From: an uncultured Lachnospiraceae bacterium
GTDB taxonomy: Bacteria; Bacillota; Clostridia; Lachnospirales; Lachnospiraceae
Length of the DNA: 64,000 bases
NCBI GenBank assembly: GCA_910579935.1
Contig: CAJTVQ010000018.1
Location: 5,098 to 69,097, forward strand
Reading direction: 5' to 3'
A program made the position numbers and the translations under genes. The notes under the pieces were generated by a model. It ran no database searches. It worked only from the letters and a program-made list of their open reading frames with translations, and was not told where the DNA came from. Shown one piece after another: positions 16,202-23,779 of the stretch (within the stretch, counting starts at the first letter, position 1; the number at the start of each line of letters is the position of its first letter).

Positions 16202-17086
16202 ATGAGTCAGGTAATCAATATCGATGATTTTTTTTCACGGCTGGACGGATATTTTCAAAGAAACGAACTGGAAAAAGTGGAACCGTATCTGCTGGAATCT
16301 TTGGAACAGGCAAAAGAGAACGAAGATTATGCGGCATATATTGCCATCGGGAACGAGATGATAGGCTTTTACCGGAGTATATCCCAGTATAAAAAGTCCT
16401 TTGATATTTCAGAGGATGTACTGCTGCTGATGGAAGAACTTCAGTTAGAGGACAGCGAACATTTTGCCACGACACTGTTAAATGCGGCGACGGCGTACCG
16501 GGCAGCCGGGGATGTTTCGCAGGCATATAAATATTACCGTCAGGCGCTTGGAATTTATGACAGACTTCTGCCAAAGGGGGATTACCGCTTTGCAGGACTT
16601 TATAATAATATGAGCATTCTGCTGGAACAGATGGATGAAAACGAAAACGCGGCGGAAATGGCGCTGAAAGCGCTAAAGATCATAAAGAAGCTGGAAGAAA
16701 GCGAAGCAGAGCAGGCAACGACCCTGACCAATCTGGCCCTGCTGTATTTCAAAATGGAACAGCCCGATAAGGCTTCCGAAGCCCTGCGGGAGGCGCTTCA
16801 ACTGTTTGAAGGAGTGGGAAGCGGGGAAGAAACGGATGCCCATTACAGCGCGGCGCTGGCCGGAGTGGGAGAGGCATATTACCGCATGGGAGAGTATGAA
16901 AAGGCGCTGGCTTCTTATGAGAAAGCGCTGGCAGAGGTAAAGAAACATTTTGGCGAAAACCAGAGCTTTGCGGTGCTTTGTGAAAACTGTGCGGCGGTGT
17001 GCGGCTGTCTGAAGGACGAAGACAGGGCAGGAGAGTACCGGCGGCGGGCGCAGGAGATTTATGAGGGACTGGATGAAAATAAATAA
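16202..17086 (+). CDS. tetratricopeptide-repeat protein
   Basis: A 294-residue soluble protein made mostly of TPR helices; clear repeat units include AYRAAGDVSQAYKYYRQALG, LALLYFKMEQPDKASEALRE and AYYRMGEYEKALASYEKALA. TPR proteins are scaffolds for protein-protein contact. The start was placed at ATG 16202 because the promoter -10 lies at 16141-16146, after the earlier possible starts. The DUF4037 gene follows after 43 bases and is probably co-transcribed, so the two may act together; the role is unknown. Confidence 0.85.
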   Translation: MSQVINIDDFFSRLDGYFQRNELEKVEPYLLESLEQAKENEDYAAYIAIGNEMIGFYRSISQYKKSFDISEDVLLLMEELQLEDSEHFATTLLNAATAYRAAGDVSQAYKYYRQALGIYDRLLPKGDYRFAGLYNNMSILLEQMDENENAAEMALKALKIIKKLEESEAEQATTLTNLALLYFKMEQPDKASEALREALQLFEGVGSGEETDAHYSAALAGVGEAYYRMGEYEKALASYEKALAEVKKHFGENQSFAVLCENCAAVCGCLKDEDRAGEYRRRAQEIYEGLDENK

Positions 17087-17129
17087 GTAAATAAGGAATA
17101 AATCCGATTGGAAAGGAAGAACATCGAAC

Positions 17130-18119
17130 ATGAAAGGGTTGGAACTTTCGCAGCGTTATTATGAAGCTTACGGAAAAAAGATGCTGGAAGAAAAATTTCC
17201 CGAACTGAGACACCGTGTGGCGACCGGTTTGGTGGGACGGGGCTCGGAATGTTTGGGATTTGACGACGGGATATCAGCGGACCATGATTACGGTCCGTCT
17301 TTCTGTCTGTGGCTGACGAAGGAGGACTATGAAAAGTATGGTCAGGCATTGCAGAAAGAATATGACAGCCTTCCGGCTGAATTTGAAGGAAGGCCGGCAA
17401 GGAAAACCAGTGTTCACGGCGGCGGCAGGGTAGGGGCGCTGTGCATTCCTGATTTTTATTACGCACTGACAGGATTTTCACGGGCTCCGGAAAGCCTGCG
17501 GGAATGGATGCGGATACCGGAGGAAGCACTCTGCACCGCTACCAGCGGAAAAGTATTTGAAGACCCGTTAGGGGAATTCACCAGGATACGGAAAGGGTTT
17601 CTGTCTTATTATCCGGAAGACGTGCGGATAAAGAAAATTGTGGCAAGGGCGGCGCAGATGGCGCAGTCGGGGCAGTATAATTATGCCCGTGCCATGAAGC
17701 GGGGGGAACATGTGGCGGCGATGCTGGCGCTGGCGGAGTTTACCAAAAGTACGATATCCATGGTATATTTGCTGAATAAAACATATAGGCCGTTTTATAA
17801 ATGGATGCACCGCGGCATGAGGGAACTGCCTTTGCTGTCTGAAATCGGGGATATTCTGAATCTGCTGGCACTGATGGGGGAGCAGTCGGCGGCATGGAAA
17901 GATGCAGGGCCGGAAGATTATCTTTATACGCTGAATACCGGTGACCAGTGCGTGATCATTATAGAAGCAGTCTGCAATATTATTCTGCAGGAACTGACGG
18001 CGCAGGGGCTGACGGAAGGAGAGGATAATTTTCTGGAGAATCATACCATGCAGATGATGGGGAAAATCCGGAATCCGGATATCCGTGCCATGCAGATTTT
18101 GGAAGGAACGGAGAACTGA
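17130..18119 (+). CDS. DUF4037 protein, nucleotidyltransferase-like
   Basis: A 329-residue protein with an N-terminal nucleotidyltransferase-like signature: GRGSECLGFDDG followed by SADHDYGP, resembling the GS...DxD pattern of the fold. The middle (FYYALTGFSRAPESLREW, DPLGEFTRIRKGFLSYYP) and the helical C-terminal half match DUF4037 as I know it. The substrate is unknown; related folds modify nucleotides, proteins or antibiotics. It follows a TPR protein gene and overlaps no neighbour; the NusG-II gene starts 4 bases later. Confidence 0.8.
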   Translation: MKGLELSQRYYEAYGKKMLEEKFPELRHRVATGLVGRGSECLGFDDGISADHDYGPSFCLWLTKEDYEKYGQALQKEYDSLPAEFEGRPARKTSVHGGGRVGALCIPDFYYALTGFSRAPESLREWMRIPEEALCTATSGKVFEDPLGEFTRIRKGFLSYYPEDVRIKKIVARAAQMAQSGQYNYARAMKRGEHVAAMLALAEFTKSTISMVYLLNKTYRPFYKWMHRGMRELPLLSEIGDILNLLALMGEQSAAWKDAGPEDYLYTLNTGDQCVIIIEAVCNIILQELTAQGLTEGEDNFLENHTMQMMGKIRNPDIRAMQILEGTEN

Positions 18120-18123
18120 TACA

Positions 18124-18492
18124 TTGAAGAAGAATGATCTATATCTGGCGGCAGCGGTGGCAGCGGCGGCTTTTCTGGTCTGGATGGTGCAGCAGGCCGT
18201 GTTTCCGTCAGGGGGAGAGCAGATTACCGTGACACAGGACGGGGAGATCGTAGGAGTTTATTTTCTGGCGGAGGAGAATACACTGACTTTTTCCAATGGC
18301 AGGGGTGGCCAGAATATCCTGACCGTGCGGGACGGGAAAGCCTATATGAGCGAAGCGGACTGTCCGGACAGGCTGTGTATGCGGCAGAAACCAATCTCTA
18401 AAAAGGGAGAGAGCATTATCTGTCTCCCGCACCGGCTTGCAGTAGAAGTGACGGCAGGCAGGGACGGGGAAATGGATGCGGTGGCAAGGTAG
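18124..18492 (+). CDS. NusG domain II-containing membrane-anchored protein
   Basis: A 122-residue protein with one N-terminal membrane segment (LYLAAAVAAAAFLVWMVQ) and an extracytoplasmic NusG-II-like beta domain ending in CPDRLCMRQKPISKKGESI and CLPHRLAVEV. The start is a TTG at 18124, 11 bases after a GGAG. Genes of this type sit beside Gx-transporter genes in many Firmicutes, as here, which suggests a joint role near isoprenoid or quinone metabolism or a small-molecule carrier; the actual function is not established. Confidence 0.8.
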   Translation: MKKNDLYLAAAVAAAAFLVWMVQQAVFPSGGEQITVTQDGEIVGVYFLAEENTLTFSNGRGGQNILTVRDGKAYMSEADCPDRLCMRQKPISKKGESIICLPHRLAVEVTAGRDGEMDAVAR

Positions 18493-18529
18493 TGTAAAAA
18501 GGGACAGAAAAACGGAAAAAAACGGAAAA

Positions 18530-19039
18530 ATGGGACTGGAAAATAAAGAAAAAACGGCATATATGGGAGTCCTGCTGTCTTTTGCACTGATACTTTCTTA
18601 TGTGGAATCGCTGATTCCCTTTTATTTCGGTGCACCGGGCATAAAGCTGGGACTGGCAAATCTGGCAGTGATGCTTGTACTGTACCGGTACGGATGGAAA
18701 GAAGCGGTTATACTGAATGTAATGCGGGTGCTGCTGGCAGGATTTTTATTCGGGAATCTGTTTATGATCCTGTACAGTCTGGCCGGTGCGGTATGCAGTT
18801 TTCTTGTGATGTACATCCTGAAAAGAACAGGGAAATTCAGCGTCATGGGAGTGAGTATGTCAGGCGGGGTGTTCCACAATGCAGGACAGGCAGGCGTGGC
18901 TTTTTTTGTCACAAAGACGGCAGGTGTGTTATACTACCTTCCGGCGCTTATAGTCGCGGGGGCAGTGACGGGGATGCTGATCGGGATTACGGCCAAAGCA
19001 GTGTTTAAGCATACGCAGGGGTGGAAATATAAAGCGTGA
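18530..19039 (+). CDS. Gx transporter family membrane protein
   Basis: A 169-residue integral membrane protein with about five segments and repeated small-residue motifs (LSYVESLIPFYFGAPGIKLG, NAGQAGVAFFVTK). It belongs to the family named heptaprenyl diphosphate synthase component I or Gx transporter, which resembles ECF-type substrate-binding subunits. An upstream ATG at 18476 would overlap the NusG-II gene and add 18 residues; neither start has a clear ribosome site. Pairing with the NusG-II gene is conserved in the group. Confidence 0.8.
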   Translation: MGLENKEKTAYMGVLLSFALILSYVESLIPFYFGAPGIKLGLANLAVMLVLYRYGWKEAVILNVMRVLLAGFLFGNLFMILYSLAGAVCSFLVMYILKRTGKFSVMGVSMSGGVFHNAGQAGVAFFVTKTAGVLYYLPALIVAGAVTGMLIGITAKAVFKHTQGWKYKA

Positions 19040-19100
19040 GATAAGATATATCAGCAGATGGATAAGTAAGGGGAAGAGAATAAAAAGGAGCAAAGTTGCC

Positions 19101-19727
19101 ATGATCGCATACATAAAAGGAGAAGTTGCGGAAATTACCGAGGACAATTTAGTGCTGGAAGCAAACCGGATCGGATATAACATCAGGATTTCCACAGGCA
19201 CGGCGGGACGGCTGCCGGCGGTCGGGGAGGAAGTAAAGATTTATACTTATACCTATGTCAGGGAAGATGCTTTTTTACTGTACGGTTTTTTAACAAAAGA
19301 TGATTTGGAGATATTCAAAAAGCTGATTACGGTCAATGGCATCGGGCCGAAGGGAGGACTGGCCATTCTGTCCGTGATGACGGCGGATGACCTGCGGTTT
19401 GCCATTCTGGCGGGAGATGCCAAGGCGATAGCCAAAGCGCCGGGAGTCGGGGCAAAAACGGCGGAGCGTGTCATTCTTGACCTGCGGGACAAGGTTTCCA
19501 TCGAGGACAGCCTGATCAGCAGGGAAGCAGCACTGAAAGCGGGCAAAGCAGCCGGCGGACAGGCCGGAACCGATGCGGCGGCGGTGGCAAGGCAGGAGGC
19601 GGCGGAGGCGCTGACCGCGCTCGGATATTCTGCCACGGAAGCATTGAAAGCAGTAAAGCAGGTGGAAATCGACGCGGATACGGATGCGGAAGACATTCTG
19701 AAGCAGGCGTTAAAGAAGATGTTATAA
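19101..19727 (+). CDS. ruvA: Holliday junction branch migration protein RuvA
   Basis: RuvA binds Holliday junctions as a tetramer and loads RuvB. The 208 residues show the OB-fold domain I (MIAYIKGEVAEITEDNLVLE), two helix-hairpin-helix motifs (LITVNGIGPKGGLAIL and IAKAPGVGAKTAERVIL), an Ala-rich flexible linker, and the RuvB-binding domain III (EALTALGYSATEALKAV). ruvB follows after 66 bases. Confidence 0.95.
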   Translation: MIAYIKGEVAEITEDNLVLEANRIGYNIRISTGTAGRLPAVGEEVKIYTYTYVREDAFLLYGFLTKDDLEIFKKLITVNGIGPKGGLAILSVMTADDLRFAILAGDAKAIAKAPGVGAKTAERVILDLRDKVSIEDSLISREAALKAGKAAGGQAGTDAAAVARQEAAEALTALGYSATEALKAVKQVEIDADTDAEDILKQALKKML

Positions 19728-19743
19728 GGCTGTTTTTGCCGTG

Positions 19744-19786
19744 CAGTCCATAGGCGGAAATGTATGGTAAACCGTGCGGAAATGAG
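19744..19786 (+). promoter_or_regulatory. translation-initiation module, copy 4 (ruvB)
   Basis: CAGTCC block followed by a small hairpin CCATA/TATGG (19748-19752 with 19763-19767) and then CGTGCGGAAATGAGG before the ruvB start. The end block matches the other copies; the hairpin is different. Confidence 0.4.
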
Positions 19787-19793
19787 GAGAACA

Positions 19794-20792
19794 ATGGCAA
19801 AGAGAATGATTGAGACGAGTCTGACGCAGGAGGATGTAAAAATAGAAGGCTCGCTGCGGCCGAAATGCCTGGCGGATTACATTGGACAGACGAAAGTAAA
19901 AGAAAATTTAAAGATCTATATCGAGGCGGCGAAACAGCGGAACGATGCGCTGGACCATGTGCTCTTTTACGGTCCGCCCGGACTGGGGAAAACGACACTG
20001 GCCGGAATCATAGCAGCCGAAATGGGAGTGAACATGAAAGTGACCAGCGGGCCCGCGATTGAAAAACCGGGGGAAATGGCGGCGATCCTGAACAACCTGC
20101 AGCCCGGCGACCTGCTGTTCGTGGACGAAATCCACAGGCTGAACCGTCAGGTGGAAGAGGTGCTGTATCCGGCGATGGAAGATTACTGTATTGATATCAT
20201 GATCGGAAAGGGGCCTACGGCACGTTCGATCCGCTTAGACCTTCCGAAGTTTACCCTGGTAGGGGCCACGACGAGGGCAGGGCTGCTGACGGCGCCGCTA
20301 CGGGACCGGTTCGGAGTCATTCACCGGCTGGAGTTTTATTCGGTGGAGGAACTGAAGCTGATCATCCTGCATTCCGCGCGGGTGCTGGATGTGGCGATTG
20401 AGGAAAACGGAGCGGAAGAACTGGCCAGAAGGAGCAGGGGAACCCCGCGTCTCGCGAACCGGATGCTGAAGCGGGTGCGGGATTTTGCACAGATAAAATA
20501 TGACGGTGTGATAACGGAAGAGGTGGCGCGTACCGCATTGGACCTGATGGAAGTGGACCGGATGGGGTTAGACCATATTGACCGGAATATCCTGCTTATG
20601 ATCATTGATAAATTTAAAGGGGGACCGGTGGGACTGGATACGCTGGCGGCATCCATCGGTGAGGATGCGGGGACTTTGGAGGATGTATATGAGCCTTTTC
20701 TGCTGAAAAACGGTTTTTTGAACCGCACTCCCAAGGGCAGGGTGGCAACAGATTTGGCATATCATCATTTGGGGCTTGAAATTCCTTCCTAA
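19794..20792 (+). CDS. ruvB: Holliday junction helicase motor RuvB
   Basis: AAA+ motor that drives branch migration with RuvA. In 332 residues: Walker A GPPGLGKTT near 59, Walker B LLFVDEIHRL near 108, sensor motif VGATTRAGLL, arginine-finger region, and the C-terminal winged helix (FLNRTPKGRVAT). The start at 19794 lies 7 bases after GAGG. The end of the gene carries a promoter for zapA. Confidence 0.96.
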   Translation: MAKRMIETSLTQEDVKIEGSLRPKCLADYIGQTKVKENLKIYIEAAKQRNDALDHVLFYGPPGLGKTTLAGIIAAEMGVNMKVTSGPAIEKPGEMAAILNNLQPGDLLFVDEIHRLNRQVEEVLYPAMEDYCIDIMIGKGPTARSIRLDLPKFTLVGATTRAGLLTAPLRDRFGVIHRLEFYSVEELKLIILHSARVLDVAIEENGAEELARRSRGTPRLANRMLKRVRDFAQIKYDGVITEEVARTALDLMEVDRMGLDHIDRNILLMIIDKFKGGPVGLDTLAASIGEDAGTLEDVYEPFLLKNGFLNRTPKGRVATDLAYHHLGLEIPS

Positions 20793-20804
20793 TACCGATA
20801 TAAT
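20776..20804 (+). promoter_or_regulatory. promoter of zapA, overlapping the ruvB stop
   Basis: TTGAAA (20776-20781), 17-base spacer, TATAAT (20799-20804). The -35 is inside the last codons of ruvB. Confidence 0.75.
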
Positions 20805-20865
20805 ACATATTGTATACGATATGCCCGAAACAGGCATATTTAGTAGAAAGGGGCGTGAGAGTGGG

Positions 20866-21303
20866 ATGTCGGCAAAAACAGATACGGAAGTGATCATCGG
20901 CGGAAAGGTCTTTACCTTAAGCGGATATGAAAGTGAAGAATATTTGCAGAAAGTAGCGTCTTATATTAATAATAAGATGACAGAATACGGAAAAGTTGAC
21001 AGTTTCAGAAGACAGCCTCTGGATACGCAAAGTGTTCTGCTGCAGCTTAATATTGCGGACGATTATTTCAAGGCGAAAAAGCAGATCAGCCTTTTGGAGG
21101 AAGAGATACAGGTCAAGGAGAAAGAACTGTATGATTTGAAGCATGAACTCATAGCATCGCAGATTAAGCTGGAGAATACGGAAAAGAATGTAAAAGAACT
21201 TCAGGACCAGCTCAATGAAAATGCAAAGAAAATGGTCCGGGTGGAAACCGAACTGAAGGACTTGAAAGAGCATCACACAACGAAGGGCAACCAGAAGCAG
21301 TGA
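20866..21303 (+). CDS. zapA: cell division protein ZapA
   Basis: ZapA bundles FtsZ filaments at midcell. The 145 residues have the N-terminal globular domain (VIIGGKVFTLSGYESEEYLQ, then a conserved ADDYFKAK) and a long C-terminal coiled coil (LEEEIQVKEKELYDLKHELI). It is longer than E. coli ZapA (109). The start was chosen at 20866 because it opens the conserved domain and lies after the predicted promoter. It heads a unit with the U32 peptidase and SEDS-transpeptidase genes, both linked to the envelope in this order in related genomes. Confidence 0.85.
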   Translation: MSAKTDTEVIIGGKVFTLSGYESEEYLQKVASYINNKMTEYGKVDSFRRQPLDTQSVLLQLNIADDYFKAKKQISLLEEEIQVKEKELYDLKHELIASQIKLENTEKNVKELQDQLNENAKKMVRVETELKDLKEHHTTKGNQKQ

Positions 21304-21389
21304 TGCAGAGATTACGGAAAGCAGGCTGTCTTATGAAAAAGGCAGCTTTTTCTGATGGCGGGAAACCGGGCTGAAAAATGAGGATGACT

Positions 21390-23708
21390 ATGAAAAAAGT
21401 AGAATTGCTGGCACCGGCAGGGAATTACGAAAGTTTTTTGGGAGCGGTACATGCCGGAGCGGACGCCGTATATCTGGGCGGGCCGAAATTCGGGGCCAGG
21501 GCTTACGCGGACAATTTCACGGAAGAAGAAGTATGCAGGGCCGTCCGGTATGCCCATGTATACGGACGGAAAGTATATCTGACGCTGAATACACTGGTAA
21601 AAACAAAGGAATTTGATGAAATACCCGATTACCTGCTGCCCTTTTACCGTGCAGGGCTGGACGGAGTGATCCTACAGGATATGGGCGTGTTTCAGGCGGT
21701 GGGAAGATGGTTTCCCGGACTGGAACGTCATGCAAGCACACAGATGGCGGTCACGGGAGAACAGGGAGTCCGGTTTTTAAGGGAACTTGGCGCGGAGCGC
21801 GTCGTGTTGGCAAGAGAGCTTTCGCTGGAAGAAATCAGGGAAATGAAAAGAACTTCCGGCGTGGAAGATAAAGGAATAGAAATCGAAACCTTCATCCATG
21901 GAGCCGTCTGCTATTGTTATTCCGGGCGGTGCCTGTTCAGCAGCATGATCGGAGGAAGAAGCGGAAACCGGGGCAGGTGCGCGCAGCCCTGCCGTCTGCC
22001 ATACCGGATACAGGGGGAAAAAGAGGAAGCCTATCCGTTGAGTCTGAAAGATATGTGTACGCTGGAGCTTCTGCCCGAATTAATAGAAGCCGGAATTGAT
22101 TCCTTAAAGATTGAGGGACGGATGAAGAGTCCGGAATATGCGGCGGGAGTGACGGCGCTTTACCGGAAATATATTGACCGGTATACCCGGAATCCGGATC
22201 AGGAATATCAGGTGGAGAAAGAAGATATGGAAAAGCTCCGCGCCCTGTATATCCGGAGTGAAATCGGTGAAGGTTATTATCACCGGCACAATGGGCGGCA
22301 GATGATTACTTTGGACAGTCCGGCCTATGCGGGAAGGGATGAAGCGCTGGCAGAGCGGATCAGGAAAGAATATCTGGAAGGGGACTTCCGTCTGCCCGTA
22401 ACGGCAAAAGCGGTGCTGAAAAAGGGCGCTCCTGCCGTTCTGAACCTGCGGTATGAGGGCGGGAAGGCGGCAGAAACAGGGGGAGCAGAAACAGGAACGG
22501 AAATAAATGCAGGAATAAATACGGAAATAAGCGTAGAAGGGGAAACAGTGCAGCCGGCGAAAAAACAGCCCCTGAGTCAGGAAGCGGTCAGAAAGCAGCT
22601 GGCGAAAAGCGGAAATACGGTATTCCGTATGGAACGGATGGAAACTGAAATGGAAGAGGACGTGTTTCTTTCCGTGAAAGCACTGAATGATTTACGGCGT
22701 ACGGCCTGTGAAAAGCTGGAAGAAGCCATGGCAGACCGATATGGGACAGGCTGCCGCACGGATGATATCTGTGTGAAAGAAATGCAGGAAAATGAGATAA
22801 ACGGGCGGAAAAAAGGCAATCCAGGGATTTTGGAAATGGGAAAAGATGCTTTTGGAAAAAAAGGGCTGGAAAGAAAGTTTCATGTGATGGCGGTGACAAA
22901 AGAACAGTGTCAGGCGGCCGTCCGATGCAGAGCCGGACGGCTTTATCTGGATTCGGGACTGTGCGGGGAGAGGGCATGGCTTTCCGGTCTGAAAGAACAG
23001 TGCGGGGATGAGACGGAACTTTACCTGGCGCTTCCCCACGTGATCCGGATGCGGGACAGGGAATTTCTGAATGCCATGGAAGGCCTGATGAAAGAAAGCA
23101 TTTTTGAAGGAGTGCTGGTGCGTAATTTGGAGGAACTGTACTGGGTTTTGAAGACTTTCCGTACGGAGAGCCGGATAAACCGGATGGTGACAGATGCGGG
23201 ACTTTATATATGGAATCCGGAAGCCGCTTGCTTTTTTGACGGCTATGCAGTACAGCATTATCTGCCCTTTGAATTGAATTCCCATGAAATCAGGGAACTG
23301 ACGGAAAGGGCACGGGACGGTGAATGGGCGGCTGCGGTTTACGGCCGGATTCCCATGATGGTGACAGCCAACTGCATTGTACAGACAGCGGCGGGCTGCC
23401 AGCCTTATACGGAGGGCCGGCGGCCGGCATTTCAACGGCTGACGGACCGGTACCGGAAGGAGTTTCCGGTGTATACCGATTGTGCGCATTGCTATAATAT
23501 CATCTATAATACGGTTCCCTTATCGCTGCATCAGAAGATAGGGGAAATGGAAAAAATGGGAATCCATACGTTCCGTCTGGATTTTACGACGGAAACCGGA
23601 AGGGAGACAGACAGGATTATCCGTTATTTTACAGAGCGGATGGAATCAGGGGAACTTCCTCCCTATAAAGAGTATACGAACGGACACTGGAAACGGGGAG
23701 TGGAATGA
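21390..23708 (+). CDS. U32-family peptidase-like protein with DUF3656-type C-terminus
   Basis: A 772-residue member of the collagenase-like U32 group. The N-terminal barrel starts ELLAPAGNYESFLGAVHAGA; the conserved cysteine block CYCYSGRCLFSSMIGGRSGN followed by RGRCAQPCR lies near residues 171-205 and probably holds a metal cluster. The C-terminal part (near 480-770) repeats U32-like features and ends with CAHCYNIIYN. Relatives of this length (RlhA) and shorter ones (TrhP) hydroxylate rRNA or tRNA cytidine/uridine, so an RNA-modifying role is as likely as proteolysis. A low-complexity Thr/Glu/Ala stretch near residues 360-395 looks like an insertion. ATG 21390 fits AAATGAGG. Confidence 0.85.
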   Translation: MKKVELLAPAGNYESFLGAVHAGADAVYLGGPKFGARAYADNFTEEEVCRAVRYAHVYGRKVYLTLNTLVKTKEFDEIPDYLLPFYRAGLDGVILQDMGVFQAVGRWFPGLERHASTQMAVTGEQGVRFLRELGAERVVLARELSLEEIREMKRTSGVEDKGIEIETFIHGAVCYCYSGRCLFSSMIGGRSGNRGRCAQPCRLPYRIQGEKEEAYPLSLKDMCTLELLPELIEAGIDSLKIEGRMKSPEYAAGVTALYRKYIDRYTRNPDQEYQVEKEDMEKLRALYIRSEIGEGYYHRHNGRQMITLDSPAYAGRDEALAERIRKEYLEGDFRLPVTAKAVLKKGAPAVLNLRYEGGKAAETGGAETGTEINAGINTEISVEGETVQPAKKQPLSQEAVRKQLAKSGNTVFRMERMETEMEEDVFLSVKALNDLRRTACEKLEEAMADRYGTGCRTDDICVKEMQENEINGRKKGNPGILEMGKDAFGKKGLERKFHVMAVTKEQCQAAVRCRAGRLYLDSGLCGERAWLSGLKEQCGDETELYLALPHVIRMRDREFLNAMEGLMKESIFEGVLVRNLEELYWVLKTFRTESRINRMVTDAGLYIWNPEAACFFDGYAVQHYLPFELNSHEIRELTERARDGEWAAAVYGRIPMMVTANCIVQTAAGCQPYTEGRRPAFQRLTDRYRKEFPVYTDCAHCYNIIYNTVPLSLHQKIGEMEKMGIHTFRLDFTTETGRETDRIIRYFTERMESGELPPYKEYTNGHWKRGVE

Positions 23709-23779
23709 GGTCTGTTCGTGGAAATGGAAAGCAAAGGCTTTGGAATGCATTACGGACAGGCTTTGGCAAAGGGTGAAAG

